From positions 374,001 through 438,000 of the forward strand of contig NC_087076.1 in the NCBI RefSeq assembly GCF_026151205.1: a stretch of 64,000 bases of DNA, in the 5' to 3' direction. The notes under the pieces were generated by a model. That model searched no databases. It was not told the origin of the DNA and saw only the letters and a list, made by a program, of their open reading frames with translations. Position numbers and translations under genes: made by a program. This DNA is from Bolinopsis microptera (taxonomy: Eukaryota; Ctenophora; Tentaculata; Lobata; Bolinopsidae). This document shows, in pieces, positions 30,901 through 41,759 of the stretch (its first letter is position 1; every line of letters begins with the position of its first letter).

Positions 30901-33900
30901 TTGATGTACTACAATAATAACGCACTGTTTGTAAGATTGATACTGCTACAATACTAACGCAATAATTGTAAGGTTACTGTACGAAGAAGAAGGCTTCCAG
31001 ATATCGCTTCTTTCAAGGAACGATGCAGAAATGTACTGCCAATACGAGCCGATTGAAGAAATGATGATGATTGAAAACAAAGACAAATACCCCCTACCCC
31101 ACAAAGACGAGCACGTTTACGAGAAAGATGGTGAATTCTACTGCTGTACTCGTTTACAGGACGTAACATTTATTCACTCTTGTCTAGGTAGGGGGTACAG
31201 TAAACTGATGCTCACATTAGGGTACCCGGGCTATGAGACTCACTCTTCCTCAAGTGAGAATGTTCAGTTTCCTCTCCCTGATGTTTGGTATGATCATGAG
31301 TGGTTCTGGCCCCATGTGACCTACCAGTTGGCAGAGAGGCTGCTGAATGATAGGTACGAGAATATGGTGGTGATAAGAAAGAGCAAAGGGGGCCGGGAGA
31401 TGGGGACACGGGGGATGGGGACACAACACTTCGCGTTAACTGCAGGTGAGCACTTATTAGCACACAATAGTGTCACGTGCTATTCTATTGTATATTTACA
31501 TTACTTGATAATATGATATGTTGAGAAATCAATTGAGTTTTAAACTTCAATTCTGTCACTGCGCAATTTGATATCCGCATGGCGTTTCTTAACAAGAAAA
31601 GTAATAACAAAAGTGTCAGGGGTCAAATTGAACAGTTCTTTAATAATTCTTTAGTCACTGGTGGTCGAAAAGTTTTCGAAATGATTTAAACTTCCGTCAA
31701 ATGTTACTCTGTGTGAGTAGGCCTGTTCTTTTATAATGAAACATCCAATCAGCTTCTAGTAATCAATAAATTCCATGTGTCAGAAGAATTATTATATCAT
31801 AACACCAATTAGTAACCAAGTCAATTTCAACTAATATTTAACATTCAGCACAAAAACAAGGTGCAGTGAAAGCAGGATTAATGAACGAATAGTGTGACAT
31901 TGGGTTCTCAACCATGGAAATTTAGAAGTCCCTACATGCTGTTCTTTCTGGCTCCATGTGCTAGTTAGGGGTCTGAGGTATCCGAAAAATCATGTTTTGA
32001 GTACCCAAAGCGTTCTGGGTGCCAGGAATGAGGTTATTAAAGCGGCGAAAATGACCGATTTTGGACTATTTATGAGCTTTTTTGCCCATTTTCATGAGAT
32101 AAAGAATCAGGAAAGCTGCTCTAGATGATTGAAATGGTTGATACCAATGAGGATACACCCAACACACATAAATATTCGTGATATATGTGATTTTAATGAG
32201 AAAAATATGATCTCAGGGCCCATTTTATACCAAAATTTGCCAAAACCACTCGCACTTGTCAAAGCTTCCTCATTTTAGACACATTTAATGATTATTATGG
32301 TATCTAACTTATGGTGGATCTGATAGGAGTATGTCTTAGCTTCATTTTAAGCCATCAATGAGCATGCTGGTGTATATAAAAGTACTTTTATCCTCCCGTG
32401 GCCGTCCATTGATATAGTCTGGGCCATGCGCACGCGCACGCGCGCTTTTACAAACATGAATTTTCTCCCTCAGTATCTATCTAAAGCTTTTAAAGACATG
32501 ATTTGAATGCTATCCTACTCAGCACATGAATGCTACAGGATGGTGAAAGAATTTCTGTAAAAAATCATTAAATGTGGAAGATATGAGGTCATTATATGTG
32601 TGTGCGCGCGCGCTTTTACAAACTTGATATCCTCAGTCCTTTCACATATACTGAGATTTTGTTTCAAACTTAATTGACTCTGAACCGAAATTGCCAGAGG
32701 AAACAGATAGTGTAACTCAGAAAGACCACAAATGTATAGTTTGTGAGATATTGAGGTTATACTCCAAATAATTTACAATGATGTCACACCAGAAAACCTC
32801 TATTTTTGGTATATTTAACCTCATATCTCGAACGCGCAGTACTGGATTGAGCTAAACTTGGTCAGGTTTTGTAGCCCTGACTATCCTCGATCATATGGAA
32901 CAGGAATAAAACTGTTTAGATGTTCTATCTTAATTATATTAGGCACTTAGTTCTGAAAAGTGAGAATGTCATTAATACTGCTTTCACTGAGTGGAATTAG
33001 TTAGGGGCCTATTACGGTATAATACCTCAAGCTTCCAGAGTAATCCATCATCCAGTATCTGGTATCCCACTAGCTGGCTAGATATCTGGTATCTGGTATC
33101 TGGTATCTGGTATCTGGTATCTGGTATCTGGTATCTGGTATCTGGTATCTGGTATCTGGTATCTGGTATCTGGTATTTGGTATTTGGTAGGTTAATCCAG
33201 ACCTGCTCAAGAAATGATGAGGGAGGAAGGAAAACTTTTGCTTTTAACATGAGCTTTAAAAAGAGCCTGCATGAGCTTTAAAAATAGCCTACATATGGGT
33301 TTAACCAATGAAATAAACGTACGAACAAACATGTTTCCTCTCCCAACAGTTTATAACCATTTCAATCACTAGCGCACGGTAAGAAAGGGGAGAAAGTGTT
33401 TCCTCTCCCAACAATTAATAACCATTTCAATCACTAGCGCACGGTAAGAAAGGGGAGAAAGTGTTTCCTCTCCCAACAATTAATAACCATTTCAATCACT
33501 AGCGCACGGTAAGAAAGGGGAGAAAGTGTTTCCTCTCCCAACAATTAATAACCATTTCAATCACTAGCGCACGGTAAGAAAGGGGAGAAAGTGTTTCCTC
33601 TCCCAACAATTAATAACCATTACAATCACTAGCGCACGGTAAGAAAGGGGAGAAAATGTTTCCTCTCCCAACACTTCATAACCATTTCAATCACTAGCGC
33701 ACGGTAAGAAAGGGGAGAAAGTGTTTCCTCTCCCAACAATTAATAACCATTTCAATCACTAGTGCACGGTAAGAAAGGGGAGAAAGTGTTTCCTCTCCCA
33801 ACAATTAATAACCATTTCAATCACTAGCGCACGGTAAGAAGGGGGAGAAAGTGTTTCCTCTCCCAACAATTAATAACCATTTCAATCACTAGCGCACGGT

Positions 33901-34937
33901 AAGAAAGGGGAGAAAGTGTTTCCTCTTCCAACAAATAATAACCATTTCAATCACTAGCGCACGGTAAGAAAGGGGAGAAAGTGTTTCCTCTCCCAACAAT
34001 TAATAACCATTTCAATCACTAGCGCACGGTAAGAAAGGGGAGAAAGCGTATCCTCTCCCAACAATTAATAACCGTTTCAATCACTAGCGCACGGAAAGAA
34101 AGGGGAGAAAATGTTCAAGCACTTCCACATAAAGACAGTGCAAAAAGGTCAATACAGATTGGGGAAAAATAAATACCTGTTCACCTCTTATTTGAAGATT
34201 GTACAGTATTTTGTGGAGATGCACCAGTTTAAGTATATTCCCTACATTGCTGAGAGGCCCATTGTGAGAAGAGATCACCGAGCATATCCAGGTTAGTATT
34301 ATTATATTATATGGACATGTTCATTGAATTTTGAGGATATTGGTTAACAAAATAAAGAGCGTTTTCGACGACAGTGGCGTAATTTTAGCATCTATTAATC
34401 TAGCGTGTTCAGAAGTTCTGAACATTAGCCACGTGACCCATACTCCCATATGCACTGCTCAGAACGAAAATGTATTGTTTTTAGGCAATACAATGGCTAA
34501 AATGTCACATTTTTGTGACTGTGTTAACCATAGCTGCCCAATTACCCCCAATTAGCATTCATTGGTCTAAAATATAGTAGATTAGGTCAATCCCTCCCTC
34601 CCTCCCTCCCTCCCTCCCTCCCACCTCCTTCCTGCACCCCTCTCTCCCTCCCACCTCCTTCCTGCACCCCTCCCTCCCTCCCTCCCTCCCTCCCTCCCTC
34701 CCTCCCTCCCTCCCTCCCTCCCTCCCTCCCTCCCTCCCTCCCTCCTTCCTGCACCCCTCCCTACTAACGTAACACTTAAACACTACACCCCGCTGCCAGC
34801 CCTCACCCCTCAAACACTAATATCTTAATATTGCAGGAAAAACCTTTCCCTGGAAAAATAGCGACTCAACATCTGAAGCTCCGCCCAAACCGCCCCGTGG
34901 TAAAACTGTGCTCACCAGACGGAAAAGAAGAAGTTGA
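27947..34937 (+). CDS. SH2-domain protein, 7 exons, novel N-terminus
   Basis: Exons 27947-28052, 29243-29353, 29467-29592, 29726-29897, 30973-31445, 34088-34291 and 34837-34937 join in phase to about 430 aa. The C-terminal third is an SH2 domain split by intron 5: WFWPHVTYQLAERLL, the phosphate-binding Arg in VVIRKSKGG (normally F-L-V-R-E-S), then KHFHIKTVQKGQYRLGKNK and YLFTSYLKIVQYF, which match the strand-D His, the g-x-Y-x-L-G turn and the final helix. The tail is basic and proline-rich (EAPPKPPRGKT, then TRRKRRS), a possible SH3 ligand. The N-terminal 200 residues (MLRVTGPEQSELMDFLLNDY; CLYGCGNDVGECFAICTHYF; QITIVCEDVASSQYWWSVGD) are Cys-rich and I do not recognise them. The start is the first ATG of exon 1, preceded by an acceptor-like 'ttatacag', so a further 5' exon is possible. 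Likely a cytoplasmic phosphotyrosine adaptor. Confidence 0.8.
29910..30972 (+). repeat. 36-bp array derived from SH2-gene exon 5 acceptor, split by an insertion
   Basis: About four and a half units at 29910-30063 and two to three more at 30876-30972. The unit is 'tactacaataataacgcact' plus 'gtttgtaagattgatg'. The last, diverged copy ('acgcaataattgtaag' then GTTACTGTAC) is the real exon 5 acceptor and exon start; the array copies keep 'gtaag' and GTAC around it. A foreign block interrupts the array. Confidence 0.8.
30064..30875. mobile_element. Palindrome-rich insertion in the 36-bp array
   Basis: About 810 bp with a GC composition unlike the array, interrupting it cleanly (left edge 'tactacaata', right edge resumes 'aataataacgcact'). 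It contains hairpins, for example GATCATCCCGC-gcta-GCGGGATGATC at 30098-30123 and GTGCGCGCAGCGCAC, and paired sub-terminal motifs (left 'ataaacccgcc', right complement 'ataaacccggcccgc'). No transposase. Probably a non-autonomous DNA element; class undetermined. Confidence 0.55.
31446..33070. other. SH2-gene intron 5, left part
   Basis: No exon seen. It includes alternating purine-pyrimidine stretches ('gcgcacgcgcacgcgcgc' near 32428 and 'gtgtgtgcgcgcgcgc' near 32598) and two related blocks about 'gcgcgcttttacaaac', perhaps part of an interspersed repeat. Confidence 0.45.
33078..33190. repeat. 7-bp microsatellite (TATCTGG)n
   Basis: About 16 units in intron 5 of the SH2 gene, the last two with 'tatttgg'. 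Confidence 0.95.
33333..34110 (+). repeat. 65-bp array derived from SH2-gene exon 6 acceptor
   Basis: About 12 units. Each contains 'tttcaatcactag' then CGCACGGTAAGAAAGGGGAG. In the final unit this is the acceptor of exon 6 and codes (A)HGKKGEKMF inside the SH2 domain, except that the exon has CGGAAAG where the copies have CGGTAAG. Thus each decoy copy has an acceptor followed 6 nt later by a consensus donor (CACG|GTAAGA), and the real exon has lost that donor by one base change. Confidence 0.9.
34588..34755. repeat. (TCCC)n microsatellite with interruptions
   Basis: Plus-strand CCCT tetranucleotide run interrupted by 'acctccttcctgcacccc' in intron 6 of the SH2 gene. Confidence 0.9.
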
Positions 34938-35584
34938 TTATAGTTGAAGACAATGTTTAAAATATATGTTATTGTCAATCAAAGTAAGTAAACTTTAATA
35001 ACATGTTCTAAAATTGTAAAACAATGGTGTACAAAAATACATATTATTATAATCATATTTCATGAAGCTACTGCTACAATATCATTATATTATCTTAATA
35101 TACCAATGCAAATGGTAATAAATCTGGTTTCTGTACATCTGTATTTAATTTACAAAATCTGTTTCATAATAAAATGTATAGTTTCATATAACGTATAGTA
35201 ATAGGTATAGCTGAAATAAATAACAAATCTACATTAATATAGTCCGTGGTTTACTGCTACCTAGTGCTACAGCAATACTAATTCTGGAAGTTTATGTTAT
35301 CACCGTAGTAATTTGACTTTGAAATAGTTATAATACGTTCCGTCTAACCTCGCAAGTTTGCCACATCCATGCCAGGTTCAAATAATCTAATAAAGTTGAA
35401 CCAGGGTCATTAGTCATTAACCATCACATTTGATCAACTGGTGGCAACAAGGTGACAACAAATATTGTTAAACACATCTCTTATTGTTAAAAACTCAGAA
35501 CACACCTGCAGTGTCTATCTGAATGATTGTAACTATTTATATAATATTATAAGTTCTGCAACCACCCACAAGGTTAAGGTTTGG
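34938..35584. other. Intergenic, convergent 3' ends
   Basis: AT-rich spacer between the SH2 gene (plus) and the coiled-coil gene (minus). 'aataaa' occurs on plus at 35169-35174 and near 35215 and could serve SH2-gene polyadenylation. No other feature seen. Confidence 0.5.
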
Positions 35585-37529
35585 TTAAGGACCGTGTCTA
35601 GGTGTAGAAGGTCTACTGTTAACAGGAGTTGTGTGTCGACTCAGCTGCATTGGACTTTCAAATCCGTTGCTTCTTTCGTACTCGTAGTATTCTGGTTCAA
35701 GCCTAGAAAATCTTGGACTGGTTTTTGGTGTAGAACTTCTGGTCGGCTGTGATCGGATTTGTCGAAAGTTTTCATCGTGGAAGCCATTAGATACATGTAC
35801 TTCATGTTCGATATGGCAATGACACCAAAATGATATCTTCCTACAGCAGACATCAACTGTCTTCAATTTTCTGTGATATGAGGGACCATCTTGCAAAGTG
35901 GCCAGGGTTTTGGAGAGAGGTTCATTCGGAGAGGTCGGTCCTACAAATGAGGATGACCGATGTCGTCCATCCGACTTTCCCGCTGGTGCCCAACCTAATC
36001 GATGCTCTGCAGGTTTAGGAGACAATGAACGGTTGAGCGACTTCTCTTTTTTCCACTGAAAATATTCCTCTTCTGAATCCTGTTTTCTATACTCCTGCAA
36101 GATTTCCAACTCCGTTTCTGCTTCCTTCGCTTTTCTTTGAGCTTCCCTTTTCTTTTCATCCTCTTTTGTCTGAGCTTGACACCACATTTCAAAACTTTTC
36201 TTTTGATCTCGCTCTTTTTCGATTCTTAACTTATTATCTTCCTCTTTTTTGCCCAGTTCCCATAGTTTTTTAACCTTGTTTTCTTCCCTGGACTTCTCCT
36301 CCTTACGTGATTTCCAACTTCGAAAAGCTTTCTCACTATATTCAAGTTTTTCGATTTCTTCGAGCTGCTTTTCTTTTTTGCGTGCCTTTAGCTCAAGAGA
36401 GTGCTTCATTTTCTGTTCAAGAAGGTTTTTCTTATTGCTTTGCCATTGTTGGAAATTCTTCTTTTGAAGTTGGTCCTTTATTTCATACTCCTCCCTCTCA
36501 CGTTCGATTACATCCTGTTCCTCTTTTTTAACCTGTTGCTGATGTTTTCTCTTTTGCTCGTCTTTGTAGGTCACCCAGTCTTTAATTTTCTGTTTATCAT
36601 GCGGAGTACCTCTCACAGATTTTGGATCAATCCAAGAGTTAACTCTAGGAGCAGCTTTCTTAGCTTTGATGTCAGCTTTTTTGATAATTGGAATAGCATC
36701 CCTTTTGGGGCCTGCACTCTTGTCTAATACCCTTGTCTTATTCAGTTCATGAACTAAGTCTCCTTTTTTGAAAGTTTGTGCTAACCTCGTTGGTTTAGTT
36801 TGTTTTAGTGATGCAGATGAAGGGGAAGAAGATGAACTTGATGATGTAGAGCTAGAACTAGACGATTTGGACGACTTTTCCGAAGATTCTTCAGAGACTG
36901 AGCGATCATTTTCTCCAAGAGAATCGAGAAGACATTCAGAATCATTCGTCAAATTGCGCTTTTGAGCAGATTCATGATGGGGAATAATCTGAAAAATATT
37001 TTCTGTAAATTAATTTTGGTATTTTTAAGCAGATTATCTTTACTATTTTTATAGAGGGCAAATCAGTGACAATTTGGGATATCAAATTAATAGATGGGAC
37101 GTGTCACCCCCCCCCCCCCCCCCGCCCCCCCCCCTCTAATAGATGGGAATAAAAAAGCTCACGTCTTACCTCTTCGATAACCTCTTCACCATTTCCTACT
37201 GAAACATTGAGCTTATCTAATGCTGTTTTTAACTCTTCTGATTCCAAAGTCCCACCTTCTTCTGAAATAGGGTCGAGACCTAGACTAGGTTAGTTAATTA
37301 CAGCTGGTATCTTACTGGTTACTAAGTTACTAACTGGTATCAAGGACTTTGCGAATTTTCACATTGTATTAAGACTAAAGCTGAGTTATTAGGGGTGCCT
37401 TCTTCGGGACACCTGTACACCTTTAAGAAACTTACTCGATAACCTGTTCTTCTCTACTGCAGCCACAGTTAACGTTTGTTTGACTAATGTATTAGCTAAT
37501 TTTTCATGATGAAATGGGTCTTCTTCCAT
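35585..37529 (-). CDS. Tryptophan-spaced coiled-coil protein (MAP9/CCDC181-like)
   Basis: Exons 37436-37537, 37170-37279 and 35585-36988 join in phase (A|GT and phase 0). The first in-frame Met (MEEDPFHHEKLANTLVKQTL) at 37529 is a plausible start, giving about 535 aa, but the exon has a good acceptor ('ttttctttag') so an upstream exon is likely. The protein has a poly-Ser segment near residue 100, a basic stretch (SWIDPKSVRGTPHDKQ), then about 200 residues of continuous Lys/Glu-rich coiled coil with a Trp every 30-40 residues (KDWVTYKDEQ, QQWQSNKKN, RSWKSRKEE, KLWELGKKEE, EMWCQAQTK, FQWKKEK). That spacing is typical of the microtubule- or cilium-associated MAP9, CCDC181 and CCDC34 group. The C-terminus is Ser/Thr/Pro-rich (RSSTPKTSPRFS, NSRPSTPRHGP). 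Family placement is by pattern only. Confidence 0.75.
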
Positions 37530-37775
37530 TGACCATGCTAAAGAAAATGGTAGTTAATTCCAACAATTACAAGGCACATTTCACGCTAGATAAGTGAATT
37601 TCAATGACATGGTCAATTAATTTGAGTGGCGTCAAATAGTTAAAATATTCAATGAAGCTCATGTTTATTTAATATTTAGGATGAGACAAACAATGCAATG
37701 AAACACAAATTGTAAATGAACATTCGTGTGCGATAAGATACTAATATATCTAGCAGTAAGAGCTGCGCTGCTTCC

Positions 37776-39833
37776 CTAGTTACTGTTACTAGGAAGTTAC
37801 ACTAGTAGTTACACTTGAACAGCTAGATATTACCCTAGTTACACTCCCTAGTTACACTTGAACAGCTAGATATTACCCTAGTTACACTTGAACAGCTAGA
37901 TATTACCCTAGTTACACTCCCTAGTTACACTTGAACAGCTAGATATTACCCTAGTTACACTCCCTAGTTACACTTGAATAGCTAGATATTACCCTAGTTA
38001 CACTAGTAGTTACACTTGAACAGCTAGATATTACCCTAGTTACACTCCCTAGTTACACTTGAACAGCTAGATATCACCCTAGTTACACTCCCTAGTTACA
38101 CTTGAACAGCTAGATATTACACTCCCTAGTTACACTCCCTAGTTACACTCCCTAGTTACACTTGAACAGCTAGATATTACCCTAGTTACACTCCCTAGTT
38201 ACACTTGAATAGCTAGATATAACCCTAGTTACACTCCCTAGTTACACTTGAACAGCTAGATATTACCCTAGTTACACTCCCTAGTTACACTTGAACAGCT
38301 AGATATTACCCTAGTTACACTCCCTAGTTACACTTGAACAGCTAGATATTACCCTAGTTACACTCCCTAGTTACACTTGAACAGCTAGATATTACACTCC
38401 CTAGTTACACTCCCTAGTTACACTTGAACAGCTAGATATTACCCTAGTTACACTCCCTAGTTACACTTGAACAGCTAGATATTACCCTAGTTACACTCCC
38501 TAGTTACACTTGAACAGCTAGATATTACACTCCCTAGTTACACTCCCTAGTTACACTTGAACAGCTAGATATTACCCTAGTTACACTCCCTAGTTACACT
38601 TGAACAGCTAGATATAACCCTAGTTACACTCCCTAGTTACACTTGAACAGCTAGATATTACCCTAGTTACACTCCCTAGTTACACTTGAACAGCTAGATA
38701 TTACCCTAGTTACACTCGGGTTACACTTGAACAGCTAGATATTACCCTAGTTACACTCCCTAGTTGCACTTGAACAGCTAGATATTACCCTAGTTACACT
38801 CCCTAGTTACACTTGAACAGCTAGATATTACCCTAGTTACACTCCCTAGTTACACTTGAACAGCTAGATATTACCCTAGTTACACTTGAACAGCTAGATA
38901 TTACCCTAGTTACACTCCCTAGTTACACTTGAACAGCTAGATATTACCCTAGTTACACTCCCTAGTTACACTTGAACAGCTAGATATTACCCTAGTTACA
39001 CTAGTAGTTACACTTGAACAGCTAGATATTACCCTAGTTACACTAGTAGTTACACTTGAACAGCTAGATATTACCCTAGTTACACTCCCTAGTTACACTC
39101 CCTAGTTACACTTGAACAGCTAGATATTACCCTAGTTACACTCCCTAGTTACACTTGAACAGCTAGATATTACCCTAGTTACACTCCCTAGTTACACTTG
39201 AACAGCTAGATATTACCCTAGTTACACTCCCTAGTTACACTTGAACAGCTAGATATTACCCTAGTTACACTCCCTAGTTACACTTGAATAGCTAGATATT
39301 ACCCTAGTTACACTCCCTAGTTACACTTGAACAGCTAGATATTACCCTAGTTACACTCCCTAGTTACACTTGAACAGCTAGATATTACCCTAGTTACACT
39401 CCCTAGTTACACTTGAACAGCTAGATATTACCCTAGTTACACTCCCTAGTTACACTTGAACAGCTAGATATTACCCTAGTTACACTCCCTAGTTACACTT
39501 GAACAGCTAGATATTACCCTAGTTACACTCCCTAGTTACACTTGAATAGCTAGATATTACCCTAGTTACACTAGTAGTTACACTTGAACAGCTAGATATT
39601 ACCCTAGTTACACTCCCTAGTTACACTTGAACAGCTAGATATTACCCTAGTTACACTCCCTAGTTACACTTGAACAGCTAGATATTACCCTAGTTACACT
39701 CCCTAGTTACACTTGAACAGCTAGATATTACCCTAGTTACACTCCCTAGTTACACTTGAACAGCTAGATATTACCCTAGTTACACTCCCTAGTTACACTT
39801 GAATAGCTAGATATTACACTCCCTAGTTACACT
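37776..39833. repeat. 43-bp array upstream of the coiled-coil gene
   Basis: About 48 units of 'ttacacttgaacagctagat' plus 'attaccctagttacactccctag', with shorter variants lacking part of the 'ctagttacactcc' segment. On the minus strand (the direction of the flanking gene) units contain CTAGG|GTAATA and TAACTAG, i.e. donor- and acceptor-like sites, but no exon matching the unit was identified. It probably lies in the first intron of the coiled-coil gene. Confidence 0.9.
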
Positions 39834-40867
39834 CCCATTGGCCCATTAAATCAACAATCATAAACTTTATAAGCGCTGTGAAACAAACAAATTCTGTTAT
39901 ATTAAAGTCACTATTGTGACGGTACATAAGAACTAGACAGAAACATATAAATATACCATTAAGATGGACCATTTTTCGTCATAATATTTTGTTGTGATCC
40001 GATGAATGCACCCCTGCATTTTAATCTCCTTGAAGCTTACTCTGCCTAATGATGGTATCATAGTATTACGGGTGAGTGAAAGTTAATAGTATTTGATTAT
40101 ACTAGATATTTAAGCTTAATCGGTAATTAGTGCCCAGGTAAGGTGCAGTAAAGAGCCTGAATAGTTTGTATCATCCCATTTGCTTAATGTTAATTTGGAT
40201 ATAACGTCATAAAATGAATCTCCTGATTATATTATTTATGAACGATACTTCTAATTACTTAATAAAATATGGGCAGTTCATCGCAACTTGAATTTTAGAA
40301 CACATTTTTGAAGGAACAACTGTTCTTATTTCGCATACAAAGTAGGATCGGCTGTATTCCCAAATATAATGCTCTTTGGAGCTATCAAATATACGAAAAT
40401 ATAAGTAACCAAGCAACCAAAATGATCGCTGTTATAAAAAATCTCAGCAAAAACAATTAATGACAATTTTAAAAGATAAAATATTACCGTGGTCAATAAA
40501 CATAAAGAGAGTTTTATCTTGAAAGTCAAATATTATTGAAAATTAAATTACAAACCCTGGTTTACCGTAAAATTGGGAAAACGAAGTAGTAAATCTGCGG
40601 TATGTACCTACTAACCTTAGTTCGTTTAATTATGGCGGGTTAAATTCGGCCGATTTTTCGGAAATTCCGCCATATTTTAACCCGCCATTATTTTTACCCG
40701 CCAAAATAAAACCCGCTATAAATAAACTAAGGTATGTATATTATAATTATATGTATAATATATTTAATACTATAATGTTAATCCCTTTGGAGAATGAAAT
40801 GACCACAGTAAATTTAGTAAACCAGGGTTTTACTGTATTCCAAAAGATAATACATTATATCTTTAGG
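39834..40867. other. Intergenic or 5' region, little visible
   Basis: Between the 43-bp array and the next element. It contains a palindromic stretch at 40632-40725 with repeated 'ggcgggt'/'acccgcc' and facing 'aaattc'/'gaattt' pieces, perhaps a decayed DNA element. No exon supported. Confidence 0.4.
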
Positions 40868-41697
40868 GGGGTTCACCCTGATGTTTTTGTGAAACTTGGT
40901 TTCGAGATAGCAGTTGACCAGCAAACTAGGACCGCGGGGCAGCGCGCCCATATTTGGTCCAAATTAGACCCAATTTAACCAAATAACCAGAAACATGCCC
41001 AAAACCCAGGTTTTAGGTGCTCTACTTGTAGCTAGTGGTCCCCTGAACTCGTATATGAAGTTTCATTAAGATTGGACAAAAAATTACTGAGTTATGAGCT
41101 GAAAACTATATGCCCATATTTGGGCATACGCACCAAATTCGATCGATTTTGGCCCATAATTATATGTAAATTGGTCAAATATCAATATTTTTGAATGAAA
41201 CCAACTTTATACTTAGGTAAGCCTAAACTACGCATTATCTACGATTATCAGCTCAATATCTACCTAACTGTGGATTCTGTGTTCAAATAATTGTAAAAAT
41301 TATGAACAAAATCGCCCATTAAACTCAATTCACGATATTTTCGAAACTGATTTCGCTCAAAACAATAGAACTCAATAGGGTTTCAATATTTTTTCATGAA
41401 ATTTTCAGAATCAACGCAGAATCGCATTTAAGTTTTGTAGTAGAATTTTGAGTTAGGCCTTTAAAAAAATTGGCGGCCAAATTCTGAAAAATGCACAGCA
41501 AATTGTAGAATTTGGCCGCCAAATATGTTTAAAGGGTATTTGGTTAAATTGGGCCTAATTTGGACCAAATATGGGCATGGCTGCCCTGCGGGCATCGTTT
41601 GGCGGTTGGGGTCCGGGACCCCCTAAAAGCTTTGGTCACCGTTACTAGTTTGTTGGTCTATCTCGAAATCAAGTTTCAAAAAAAATCAGGGTGAACT
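40868..41697. mobile_element. MITE with long inverted termini (about 830 bp)
   Basis: Left end 'gttcaccctgatgtttttgt' pairs with the right end complement 'gttcaccctgattttttttg'. The pairing resumes inward over about 50 bp ('gcccatatttggtccaaatt' on the left; the reverse complement near 41560-41590 on the right) and around 'ccaatttaaccaaata'. Flanks share 'aagataatacattata' (40845 and 41707), a possible long target duplication. No coding capacity. Just 3' of GINS4. Confidence 0.8.
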
Positions 41698-41759
41698 TAA
41701 GAAGCTAAGATAATACATTATAATATCTTGAGAAGCTTACTTCAAAAAAATTAATTACA

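Noticed and set aside
36249-36727. Plus-strand Phe/Leu-rich frames
   Set aside because: Antisense of the Lys/Glu-rich coiled-coil exon, which yields F/L/S-rich readings automatically.
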